Source: Clostridia bacterium
GTDB taxonomy: Bacteria > Bacillota_A > Clostridia > Oscillospirales > CAG-272
Assembly (NCBI GenBank): GCA_017626655.1
Contig: JAGAIH010000501.1
Coordinates: 1-8,576 of the forward strand
DNA length: 8,576 nt
Direction of reading: 5' to 3'
In this document: in pieces, positions 1 to 6,555 of the stretch
Numbering within the stretch: the stretch's first letter is position 1
Layout: every line of letters begins with the position of its first letter
Program-made: the position numbers and the translations under genes
Notes under the pieces: model-generated
What the model was told of the DNA's origin: nothing
The model's input: the letters and a program-made list of their open reading frames with translations, nothing else
Database searches by the model: none

Positions 1-1
1 G

Positions 2-478
2 ATCCCCATCCTCTCCATGCCCGAGGACGACAAGACCCACCCCATCCCCGACCTGACCGGCTACATCACCGAGGGCCAGATCATCCTCTCCCGCGAGATG
101 TACCGCAAGGGCTATATGCCTCCCGTGGACGTCCTGCCCTCCCTGTCCCGTCTGAAGGATAAGGGTATCGGCGTGGGCAAGACCCGCGAGGATCACGCGG
201 GCACCATGAACCAGCTCTTCTCCTCCTACGCGAGAGGTAAGGAGGCCAAGGAGCTGATGGTGGTCTTGGGTGAGGCCGCCCTGACCCCCATGGACCGTCT
301 CTACGCCAAGTTCGCCGACGCCTTTGAGGAGCGTTATATCAACCAGGGCTTCAACGAGGACCGCTCCATCGAGGAGACCCTCGACCTTGGCTGGGAGCTG
401 CTCTCCATCCTGCCCCGCTCGGAGATGAAGCGCATCAAGCCCGAGCTGGTGGATAAATACTGGCCTACCAAGGGCTGA
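2..478 (+). CDS. atpB: V/A-type ATP synthase subunit B, C-terminal part (5' end outside window)
   Basis: This is the C-terminal 158 residues of the non-catalytic B subunit of the V/A-type rotary ATPase. B alternates with catalytic A subunits in the cytoplasmic A3B3 head that couples ATP to H+ or Na+ movement. The reading frame is open from base 2, beginning [20 protein letters not shown]. Very conserved family segments follow: GYITEGQI, the VLPSLSRL stretch, GKTREDH, MNQLF, a VVLGEAAL stretch, [14 protein letters not shown] and [20 protein letters not shown]. The ending is intact (KYWPTKG). Family members are roughly 460 residues, so about the first 300, including the nucleotide-binding core, lie upstream. 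The stop codon overlaps an ATG (TGATG, 476-480), the kind of junction expected where the next operon gene once started directly, but the following gene probably starts 57 bases further on. Identification is secure; the subunit letter follows V-type naming. Confidence 0.97.
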   Translation: MPILSMPEDDKTHPIPDLTGYITEGQIILSREMYRKGYMPPVDVLPSLSRLKDKGIGVGKTREDHAGTMNQLFSSYARGKEAKELMVVLGEAALTPMDRLYAKFADAFEERYINQGFNEDRSIEETLDLGWELLSILPRSEMKRIKPELVDKYWPTKG

Positions 479-520
479 TGCTCTCTGTGAGATATGACCG
501 TTCCCCCAAACGATGCATCG

Positions 521-526
521 AAAGGA
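521..526 (+). promoter_or_regulatory. Ribosome binding site that sets the lipoprotein start at 535
   Basis: AAAGGA ends 8 bases before the ATG at 535. The reading frame is also open back to an ATG at 478, but that would put 19 charged residues in front of a textbook signal peptide, and only a weak AAGGG precedes it. A perfect 10-bp palindrome (CGATGCATCG, 511-520) directly abuts this site; its meaning is unknown and it may be chance. Confidence 0.75.
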
Positions 527-534
527 AAACGATC

Positions 535-2883
535 ATGAAAAAGTATTTACTTCTGGGTCTGACTCTCCTGCTGATCACCGCCTTATTCGTGGGCTGTACC
601 GGTGAGGATGACCCCGTGACCACCGACGATCCCTCCGCCACCACCGCAGAGGACGCCACCGCCGCGCCCACCGAGCCCGATGGCACCGAGCCCGAGAGCG
701 AGCCTGCCGAGACCGAGCCCGCCGAGGAAGTCACCACCGACTACTTCGAGGCCAACCGCATCGAGACCGTCAAGCCCGATACCACCAAGGTCCCCGACGT
801 CACCATCACCGGTGTGGGCTACGATATCTACCGGCTCCCCGAGGACCAGGATTGGGGCTACCGCTACGGCGTGACCTACCTGTACAACGATGACGGCTCC
901 ATCGACGCCTACTTCGCCTGTGTGGGCGCGAACGGTGAGTGGGACTGGATCTCCTACCGCCACTCCCCCGACGGCGGCGAGACCTGGACCCCCGAGAAGA
1001 TCGTCCTGACCCCCACCCAGGGCTCCATGGACCACTTCTCCAACTGCGACCCCGGTGTGGTCTACTTCAATGGGTACTACTACCTGGGCTACACCTCCAC
1101 CCTCAATGAGACGGGCGCCTGCAACAACGTCTTCGTGGCCCGTTCCGAAAACCCCGACGGCCCCTTCGAGAAGTGGAACGGCAGCGGGTGGGGCGGCTAC
1201 GAGCCTCAGCCCATCTTCTACTACGATGAGGCCTACAATAAGTTCGGCATGGGCGAGCCCTCCTTCGTGGAGCTGAACGGCACCCTGTATATCTACTACA
1301 CCAACGCCGCCCCCTCGGGCGAATACACCATGGTGGCCACCGCTGACGCTACCAATGAGAACTGGCCCGCCACCCTTCAGCATCACGGCGCCGCCGTCCA
1401 GAAGAGCACCGACTCCCTGGACGTCAAGTACGTGGAGGAGTGGGGTAAGTTCGTGGCCCTGGCCACCGGCTCCCGCATGGGTCCCTCCAGCTACCTGGCC
1501 TTCTATGAGTCCAACGACGGTCTGACCTTCGAGCTGGTGGAGGCTGTCCGCGAGGGTACGCTGACCCACCTGCACAACGCGGGCCTGTCCTCCCGCAGGA
1601 ACGGCCACATCCGCCTCTCCGAGGACGCCGACAAGCTCCGCGTCATCTACGCTCACGGCGAGGGCTGGGGTACCTGGAACACCCGCGTCCAGCCCATCAG
1701 CATGACCCTGTCGGATGGCAACGACATCGGCGCGGAGGTCCTCAAGCCCTGCCTCAAGGAGGACTTCGTCCGCGGCGAGGCGATCTCCAAGGCCGACCGC
1801 CACGTGGCTATGATCCGTCCCGAGCAGGACGTCTACGCCTATACCTTGGATCAGGGCGACCTCACCATCCGCATGAACAAGTACGACTCCTATTTCGAGA
1901 AGTCTACCCTCAAGAAGGGCACCGAGGGCGTGACCTTCAAGGTGCGCGACGAGTCGGTCTGCACGATCGACGACGATACCTGGAAGGTCACTCTCGTGGG
2001 TGTCGGCACCACCGCCGTGGAGGTGTGGTACGGGGACGTTTCCTTCCTCTTCCATATCCACGTGACCGCCGAGCCCGAGAACGACGGCCGACCCACCCAG
2101 CCCGTGGAGTGGACCCCTGTCCATGACACCTACGTCATCTACCTGGGTGAGCGCTCTCTCTACAAGCCCCAGCTCCGCGCCCAGATGAAGTGGGCCGACG
2201 GCTCCTTCACCGAATTCTTCGTCACCGATTCCGAGGCCAAGGTCACCTTTACCGGCTACGACCCGAGCATCATCACGGTCAACGATAAGGGCATCGTCAC
2301 CGCCCTGAAGACCGGCGAGACCGAGGTCACTCTGACCTACATGGATCAGACCTGCAAGGTCAAGGTCATCGTCACCGACGACTTCGAGCAGGGCTTCTAT
2401 CGGCTGAAGGGCTACACCGAGGTCGATTACGCGGATCTGGATTTCTCGGTGGAGTCCACCAAGAACGCCATCTCCAACGCCAACAGCGCTACCGTGTCCT
2501 ACGATACTTCCGAGGAGGCTCTGAAGGCTGTGGTCACGGGCAACGATGCCCTTTTCTACCTCTCCTACGGCAGTGCCACCCCTCTTCTGAAGGCTGACGA
2601 TTACAAGACCCTGGAGATCACCTACAAGTGTCCCACCGATACCTCCTCCAAGGCCATCAACCTCCAGGTGTTCCTCTGCGCGGGTGAGGTCCAGAATGCC
2701 GACGCCAAGTACCAGGTCATGTCCCGCATCACCAAGGACGGCGCATATCACACCATCTCCATCGACCTTACCAAGCTCGCCTACTGGACGGGCGACATCA
2801 ACAGCATCCGCGTGGATTTCTTCGACCAGAGCGAGGTCGGAGACACCATGTACATCAAGAGCATCAAGCTCATCGAGAAATAA
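535..2883 (+). CDS. Secreted lipoprotein with GH43-like beta-propeller, Ig-like domains and C-terminal beta-sandwich
   Basis: A 782-residue predicted surface lipoprotein, probably a glycan-active enzyme or binder. Residues 1-20 are a lipoprotein signal peptide (MKKY, then a Leu-rich core), with Cys21 after LFVG as the lipidation site. Residues 22-68 are an acidic Thr/Glu/Pro tether. Residues about 90-395 look like a five-bladed propeller of the GH43/GH32/sialidase-like superfamily. They contain an Asp-box (SPDGGETW, 144-151), a second partial one (SNDGLTF, 326-332), a CDPGVVYFNGYYYLGYTS block (Asp172 a candidate catalytic base) and a GEPSFVELNGTLYIYYT block (Glu241 a candidate acid). Residues about 440-512 and 525-614 resemble bacterial Ig-like (Big_2) modules; the second has the typical IITVNDKGIVTALKTGETEV pattern. 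Residues about 630-782 look like a beta-sandwich carbohydrate-binding module. It lies between atpB and atpD with no recognisable promoter of its own, so it is probably cotranscribed with the ATPase. Family and substrate are unproven; it could be a non-catalytic glycan binder. Confidence 0.85.
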   Translation: MKKYLLLGLTLLLITALFVGCTGEDDPVTTDDPSATTAEDATAAPTEPDGTEPESEPAETEPAEEVTTDYFEANRIETVKPDTTKVPDVTITGVGYDIYRLPEDQDWGYRYGVTYLYNDDGSIDAYFACVGANGEWDWISYRHSPDGGETWTPEKIVLTPTQGSMDHFSNCDPGVVYFNGYYYLGYTSTLNETGACNNVFVARSENPDGPFEKWNGSGWGGYEPQPIFYYDEAYNKFGMGEPSFVELNGTLYIYYTNAAPSGEYTMVATADATNENWPATLQHHGAAVQKSTDSLDVKYVEEWGKFVALATGSRMGPSSYLAFYESNDGLTFELVEAVREGTLTHLHNAGLSSRRNGHIRLSEDADKLRVIYAHGEGWGTWNTRVQPISMTLSDGNDIGAEVLKPCLKEDFVRGEAISKADRHVAMIRPEQDVYAYTLDQGDLTIRMNKYDSYFEKSTLKKGTEGVTFKVRDESVCTIDDDTWKVTLVGVGTTAVEVWYGDVSFLFHIHVTAEPENDGRPTQPVEWTPVHDTYVIYLGERSLYKPQLRAQMKWADGSFTEFFVTDSEAKVTFTGYDPSIITVNDKGIVTALKTGETEVTLTYMDQTCKVKVIVTDDFEQGFYRLKGYTEVDYADLDFSVESTKNAISNANSATVSYDTSEEALKAVVTGNDALFYLSYGSATPLLKADDYKTLEITYKCPTDTSSKAINLQVFLCAGEVQNADAKYQVMSRITKDGAYHTISIDLTKLAYWTGDINSIRVDFFDQSEVGDTMYIKSIKLIEK

Positions 2884-2910
2884 CCCGAGGATCCCCTCTT
2901 TGAAAGTTTT

Positions 2911-2982
2911 GGGAGATTGTCAAGGACCTTTTTCTGCTCTGCTGGCAGAGCGAGGTCCATTGACCGGGGGACAGGCTCTCCC
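2911..2982 (+). other. Nested inverted repeats in the spacer before atpD; possible structured RNA or decayed repeat element
   Basis: Three nested inverted repeats occupy most of the 123-bp gap between the lipoprotein gene and atpD. The outer arm is GGGAGA (2911-2916) with TCTCCC (2977-2982). The middle arm is GTCAAGGACCT (2919-2929) with AGGTCC-A-TTGAC (2953-2964), with a single A bulge. The inner arm is GCTCTGC (2936-2942) with GCAGAGC (2945-2951). No U-run follows, so it does not look like an intrinsic terminator. The left part resembles GC-rich intergenic repeats that I recall from clostridial genomes, but that is memory, not a search result. It could be an RNA processing or stability element, a remnant of the insertion that brought in the lipoprotein gene, or a leader of atpD. 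Confidence 0.5.
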
Positions 2983-2993
2983 ACCCTCCCACG

Positions 2994-2999
2994 AAAGGA
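2994..2999 (+). promoter_or_regulatory. Ribosome binding site that sets the atpD start at 3007
   Basis: AAAGGA lies 7 bases before the ATG at 3007. The frame is open further upstream to 2917, but the upstream codons run through the hairpin region and encode a non-family sequence. The protein starting at 3007 (MAELRVNPTRMEL) matches the usual N-terminus of subunit D. Confidence 0.8.
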
Positions 3000-3006
3000 C
3001 AAGACC

Positions 3007-3681
3007 ATGGCAGAATTACGAGTAAACCCCACCAGAATGGAGCTGAAGAAGGTACAGGCCCGCTATATCACGGCGCGCCGCGGCCATAAGCTCCTGAAGG
3101 ATAAGCGCGACGAGCTGATGAAGAAGTTCCTCGAGGTCGTCCGCGAGAATAAGGAGCTGCGCGAGCGGGTGGAGGCCTCCCTGGCGACGGTGCACAGCAG
3201 CTTCAGCATCGCCTCGGCCACGGCCAGCCCCCAGATGCTCAAGGAGGCTCTGATCCTGCCCAAGAAGGAAGGGAAGCTGGAGGTCACCTACAAGAACGTC
3301 ATGAGCGTGACCGTCCCCTCCTTCTCCCTCCAGGTCCTCTCGGAGGGGGGCGCCGACGGCTATAACTACGGTATGGCCTTTACCTCGGGCGAGCTGGACG
3401 CCGCCGCCAGGGAGCTGAACGGCATCCTGGAGGATCTGGTCAAGCTGGCCGAGATGGAGAAGACCGCCCAGATGCTGGCCGAGGAGATCGAGAAGACCCG
3501 CCGCCGCGTCAACGCCCTGGAGTATATCATGATGCCCCGCTACCTCGAGACCATCAAGACCATCAAGATGAAGCTGGAGGAGAACGAGCGCGGCAATACC
3601 ACGAGACTCATGAAGGTCAAGGACATGATGCTGGCCGCCCAGATGAAGCAACAGGCGGATCAGACGGTAGACGAGGCGTAA
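3007..3681 (+). CDS. atpD: V/A-type ATP synthase subunit D (central rotor stalk)
   Basis: A 224-residue subunit D, the long antiparallel coiled-coil that forms the central shaft turning inside the A3B3 head and passing torque to the membrane ring. The family N-terminus is clear: VNPTRMELKKVQARYITARRGHKLLKDKRDELMKKF at about residues 6-41, a charged helix. The middle part (about 60-125) holds the usual less-helical segment. A second long helix carries the conserved TRRRVNALEYIMMPRYLETIKTIKMKLEENERG block at about 170-202. Length fits the family (about 200-230), and nothing is missing. It closes the operon: a strong terminator follows 25 bases after the stop, so the E. hirae-type genes that can follow D are absent here. 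In the usual order it would directly follow atpB, but the lipoprotein gene and a structured spacer separate them. Confidence 0.96.
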   Translation: MAELRVNPTRMELKKVQARYITARRGHKLLKDKRDELMKKFLEVVRENKELRERVEASLATVHSSFSIASATASPQMLKEALILPKKEGKLEVTYKNVMSVTVPSFSLQVLSEGGADGYNYGMAFTSGELDAAARELNGILEDLVKLAEMEKTAQMLAEEIEKTRRRVNALEYIMMPRYLETIKTIKMKLEENERGNTTRLMKVKDMMLAAQMKQQADQTVDEA

Positions 3682-3706
3682 ACCCGCAACCGCATAAGCA
3701 AAAAGG

Positions 3707-3735
3707 AAGGCTACCCGCAAGCGGGTAGCCTTTTT
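3707..3735 (+). terminator. Intrinsic terminator of the ATPase operon, probably bidirectional
   Basis: A perfect 12-bp stem (AAGGCTACCCGC, 3707-3718, with GCGGGTAGCCTT, 3721-3732) around a 2-base centre runs into TTTTT (3731-3735) on the plus strand. On the minus strand the same stem is followed by CC and then TTTTT (3704-3700), so it can also serve the convergent minus-strand gene, whose stop codon lies at 3752. The GGCTACC/GGTAGCC arm core is shared with the terminator at 6508-6537. Confidence 0.92.
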
Positions 3736-3751
3736 GTGTGTCTGACCGGGA

Positions 3752-6409
3752 TCAATCGCGCTTCTTCCATGCCACGGCAGCGGTCATAGCGGTCATCACG
3801 GCAGCCACGCCCATGCCGATAGTCGACTTGCACCCTCCGGAGGAGGATCCGCCCTTGGGGGCATCGGTCTCGGTGGGGGCCTCGGTAGCGGGAGCGTCGG
3901 TAGGAGCCTCGGTGGGATCCTCCTCGGGTTCAGTGGGGGTCTCGGTGGGAGCCTCGGTCTCGGGGGTCACGCCCGCATTCTCGGTGGTGGAAATATAGGA
4001 GAACTTGAATCGGCCGCCGGGGGCCACGTCACCCGAAATGTAGAAATCCATGATGTCGCCCGAGAACTTGGTGTACTTGTAGTCGGTGCCGTCAGCGGGA
4101 GCGGCATCGGCCTCGTCGTGGACATTATCGGTCCAGGCGAAGTTGATGGTAAAGTCATAGCCATCAAGACCCAGCATGGTCTTGGGGATCTTGACCTGCA
4201 TGTATTTGCCGTTGACAGAATACTCCACCTCGCCGACCTTTTCGCTTTCATAGCCGTTACCCGTGAATCTTTCCAGCGTAGCCTTGTCGGCGGTGGGAGC
4301 GGTCTTGTTCAGCACGAAGTCGAAGGTCTCCCAGCCCTGATTTTCCTGATCTGCGTCGATGTAGAGGTTCATCCACAGAGGATCGGTGTAGGGGGTGATG
4401 TTCTCGAAGCACTCCACGTAGAAGTAGACGTTCTCACCGTCGCGGGCTACGCGGGCACCGATAATGTCGTTACGACCCGAATACTCGGTGTAGCGGACGT
4501 CACCGGCACCCTCGGTGTCGCGGTGATCGGTACCGCCGATGTAGGCGGCGTAGTAGGGGCCGACCTCATTCCATTGGGTGTTGTCCTCGGTAATGTCGAT
4601 GGTGGCCGCTGCGCCGGGGGCGGGGATGGGGCGCACGCCCTTGTACTTGCGGACAAGGTTGACCAGCTGGTAGTAGTAGTGATCCTTCAGCTCACCCTTG
4701 GTGGGCTCGAGGTCACGGGAGAACTCATCGTTGAACTGATCGGGGAAGGCGTTCTCCACGGCGGAGGCGTAGCCCTCGGGCCAGCTGGCGTGACGGCCTG
4801 CCGTCCACTCGTTCCAGCCCGTGACGAAGATCAGACGGGGATTGGCCTCGATGGCGTACTCGAACTGCTCCGCGAAGTTGTAGCCCCACTTGGAGGCCTC
4901 GTCGCCCTCCTTGTCGTAGCGATCCTCGTTATCGTGGGTGTAGGAGCGGCCCATGATGCCCACCCCGTTCATGGGGGCGATGAGATCGAACTCGTAGCTG
5001 TGGTTCATGGCCACGCCCACCGTGACCTGCTCGGGCTTTCTCTCCCGTACCTGCTCCTTGGTGGCGCAGTAGTAGGGCTGGGGGTAGACGGAGAGCCAGC
5101 CCCACTGACCGCCCTGTACCACGCGGTTGTTGGTGTAGCCCGCGTAGCCGGGACGGAAGGTGAAGAAGTTCAGAATCTCCTTGTCCAGGTTATCGTTTTT
5201 GTCCAGCCCGCTGGAGTTGCCGTGGGCCATGATGACGGGCTTTCCGTCCCAGTAGAACCACTGGTCATGGTAATCGCCCGTGCGGAAGATGTCCCGGTAG
5301 ATGTTGCGGAGCTGGGCGGCGGTATCCTTGCCTCCCGCGAAGGGTAGCATGAAGGAGAGCTTGGGGGTATCCACACCGTCGAGGCGGGCGTCTCCCCAGG
5401 CGTTCAGCACGCTGTGGTAGCCGTCCTGCCACGTGAAGGTGCCGTTGGTGTTGTCGGTCAGCACCGCATCCACGCCCGCGTTGGCCAGAAGCTCGCCCTG
5501 ACGGCGAATGACCCACTCGTCGGTGGACAGGTAGTAGCCGTACACCGATTCGTTCCAGTAGTAGGCGACACCCGAGGCGGGCCAGGCAGGGTGATCGTAA
5601 TCGGTGGAGGCCTCGGGGTATTTCTTGATGAAGTCCGTGACGTTGAGGGGGGTGCCTCGGGACAGATGCCACGTCCAGTAGAACATGGCCACGGTCTTGT
5701 CCTCCTTGGGATCGCCCACCTCGGCATTGGTGAGGGCGGTGCGTCCCAGACCATCGGTGAACACCCAGGTGTCGGGCATGACCTCGTGGGTCAGAATGAG
5801 GCTGTCCTCTGGGGTGACGTACTCGGCGGGAGGGGTGTGGTTGCCGTCGATGGGATCCACCGAGGGCTCGCACTTGCCGAAGGGATCCTTCACGCTGCCG
5901 GGGAAGCGGATCTGCATCTGGATCTCACCCACAGCCTCCGCGCCGCCAATGTAGTGGAAGCCGAGGGCATCCACGGGATCCTTGTACATCCAGATACCCA
6001 GCGTGCCCGCGGGCTTGGTGATGAGGAACAGGTACTCACCGGCGGGCTGCTCGTCGAAGGTCACCCAGTTGGTGGCATTGTCCCGCAGACCCTCGAAGTC
6101 CTTGGAGGCGATGGGCTCACCGCTCGTGGTGTCGCGGTAGGTGCCCGCCCACTTGTACATGACCAGGGTGCAGGAGGCGGTGTTGGTCGCCCAGGTGGGA
6201 ATGGAGATGCCAAAGCCCGTGAAGGGGGCATTGATCTTGACGCGGTAGCCCGTGTCACCCGTGACGAACTGGGCCTCGCGGGTACCCGTGCCGTTCTGTA
6301 CATTCACGTCCTTGGCGGAGGCGGGGGCGATCATGCCCACGGCGCAGGCGGTCAGCATCAGAGCGCCCAAGAGCAGGGAGAGGGTGCGTTTCAAGCAGGC
6401 GAATTTCAT
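3752..6409 (-). CDS. Secreted GH71/GH99-like TIM-barrel protein with CBM9/DOMON-like domain and C-terminal anchor
   Basis: An 885-residue predicted surface glycoside hydrolase. Residues 1-32 form a signal peptide (MKFACLKR, Leu-rich core, then APASA before Lys33). An LTAC lipobox at 19-22 makes lipidation at Cys22 a second possibility. Residues about 35-172 look like a small beta-sandwich. Residues about 212-597 resemble TIM-barrel hydrolases of the GH71/GH99/WbsX-like kind: FYWTWH (243-248), AGVDAVLTDNTNG (311-323), WFYWDGKPVIM (384-394), SKWGYNFAEQF (506-516) and TGWNEW (530-535, Glu534 a candidate catalytic residue). Residues about 600-806 resemble a CBM9/DOMON-type carbohydrate-binding domain. 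Residues 811-855 are a Thr/Glu/Pro linker. The tail, 856-885, has Gly-Gly-Cys-Lys-Ser, a hydrophobic helix and WKKRD, like a membrane anchor or sorting signal. The start is supported by AAGGAG at a 6-base spacing and by a strong promoter. It is a paralogue of the gene just upstream. The exact GH family and substrate are not assignable here. Confidence 0.88.
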   Translation of the reverse strand: MKFACLKRTLSLLLGALMLTACAVGMIAPASAKDVNVQNGTGTREAQFVTGDTGYRVKINAPFTGFGISIPTWATNTASCTLVMYKWAGTYRDTTSGEPIASKDFEGLRDNATNWVTFDEQPAGEYLFLITKPAGTLGIWMYKDPVDALGFHYIGGAEAVGEIQMQIRFPGSVKDPFGKCEPSVDPIDGNHTPPAEYVTPEDSLILTHEVMPDTWVFTDGLGRTALTNAEVGDPKEDKTVAMFYWTWHLSRGTPLNVTDFIKKYPEASTDYDHPAWPASGVAYYWNESVYGYYLSTDEWVIRRQGELLANAGVDAVLTDNTNGTFTWQDGYHSVLNAWGDARLDGVDTPKLSFMLPFAGGKDTAAQLRNIYRDIFRTGDYHDQWFYWDGKPVIMAHGNSSGLDKNDNLDKEILNFFTFRPGYAGYTNNRVVQGGQWGWLSVYPQPYYCATKEQVRERKPEQVTVGVAMNHSYEFDLIAPMNGVGIMGRSYTHDNEDRYDKEGDEASKWGYNFAEQFEYAIEANPRLIFVTGWNEWTAGRHASWPEGYASAVENAFPDQFNDEFSRDLEPTKGELKDHYYYQLVNLVRKYKGVRPIPAPGAAATIDITEDNTQWNEVGPYYAAYIGGTDHRDTEGAGDVRYTEYSGRNDIIGARVARDGENVYFYVECFENITPYTDPLWMNLYIDADQENQGWETFDFVLNKTAPTADKATLERFTGNGYESEKVGEVEYSVNGKYMQVKIPKTMLGLDGYDFTINFAWTDNVHDEADAAPADGTDYKYTKFSGDIMDFYISGDVAPGGRFKFSYISTTENAGVTPETEAPTETPTEPEEDPTEAPTDAPATEAPTETDAPKGGSSSGGCKSTIGMGVAAVMTAMTAAVAWKKRD

Positions 6410-6415
6410 GTAAGA

Positions 6416-6422
6416 TCTCCTT
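6416..6422 (-). promoter_or_regulatory. Ribosome binding site for the 885-residue secreted protein
   Basis: On the minus strand AAGGAGA precedes the ATG at 6409 with a 6-base spacer. This is a strong Shine-Dalgarno site, and it supports the start that gives an intact signal peptide. Confidence 0.85.
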
Positions 6423-6440
6423 TCGGGGATGTGTACCTAC

Positions 6441-6469
6441 ATTATATACTATGGATTGGATTATTTCAA
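6441..6469 (-). promoter_or_regulatory. Sigma-A type promoter of the 885-residue secreted protein gene
   Basis: Read on the minus strand there is TTGAAA (6469-6464), a 17-base spacer and a perfect TATAAT (6446-6441). This predicts a start of transcription near 6434 and a leader of about 25 bases. The stretch is markedly more AT-rich than the rest of the window, with an A-tract upstream of the -35 box. A TGTACA palindrome at 6470-6475 abuts the -35 box and could be an operator half, but nothing else supports that. Confidence 0.88.
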
Positions 6470-6507
6470 TGTACAGATGACACAAAACGCAGGATGTTTT
6501 TTTGAGT

Positions 6508-6537
6508 AAAAAGGCTACCCCCGAAAGGAGGTAGCCT
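6508..6537 (-). terminator. Intrinsic terminator of the upstream paralogue
   Basis: On the minus strand AGGCTACCTCC (6537-6527), a TTTC loop and GGGGGTAGCCT (6522-6512) form an 11-bp stem with one T-G wobble, followed by TTTTT (6512-6508). It begins 18 bases after the stop codon at 6556 and sits upstream of the promoter at 6441-6469, so the two paralogues are transcribed as separate units. Confidence 0.92.
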
Positions 6538-6555
6538 GAAATATGGATCGCCGGA

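Noticed and set aside
478..534. Alternative start at 478 giving a 19-residue extension of the lipoprotein
   Set aside because: It would place a charged extension before the lipoprotein signal peptide, while 535 has a good AAAGGA site. The TGATG overlap is noted as a possible relic only.
583..2751. Long open frame (722 codons) antisense to the lipoprotein gene
   Set aside because: It is a stop-free shadow produced by strong GC-ending codon bias. Its product is a monotonous Gly/Val/Leu-rich sequence without domains, and the plus-strand protein has a clear signal peptide and domains.
2917..3006. Upstream extension of atpD to 2917
   Set aside because: The added residues are translated hairpin sequence and do not match the family; the ribosome binding site supports 3007.
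5414..6505. 363-codon plus-strand open frame opposite the N-terminal half of the 885-residue protein
   Set aside because: Shadow frame: it runs through the minus-strand promoter and ribosome binding site, and the product resembles no family.
6470..6507. Possible catabolite-repression (cre-like) operator upstream of the promoter
   Set aside because: The sequence around 6476-6495 only loosely resembles the cre consensus and lacks the central CG in the right place; AT-richness alone explains the resemblance.
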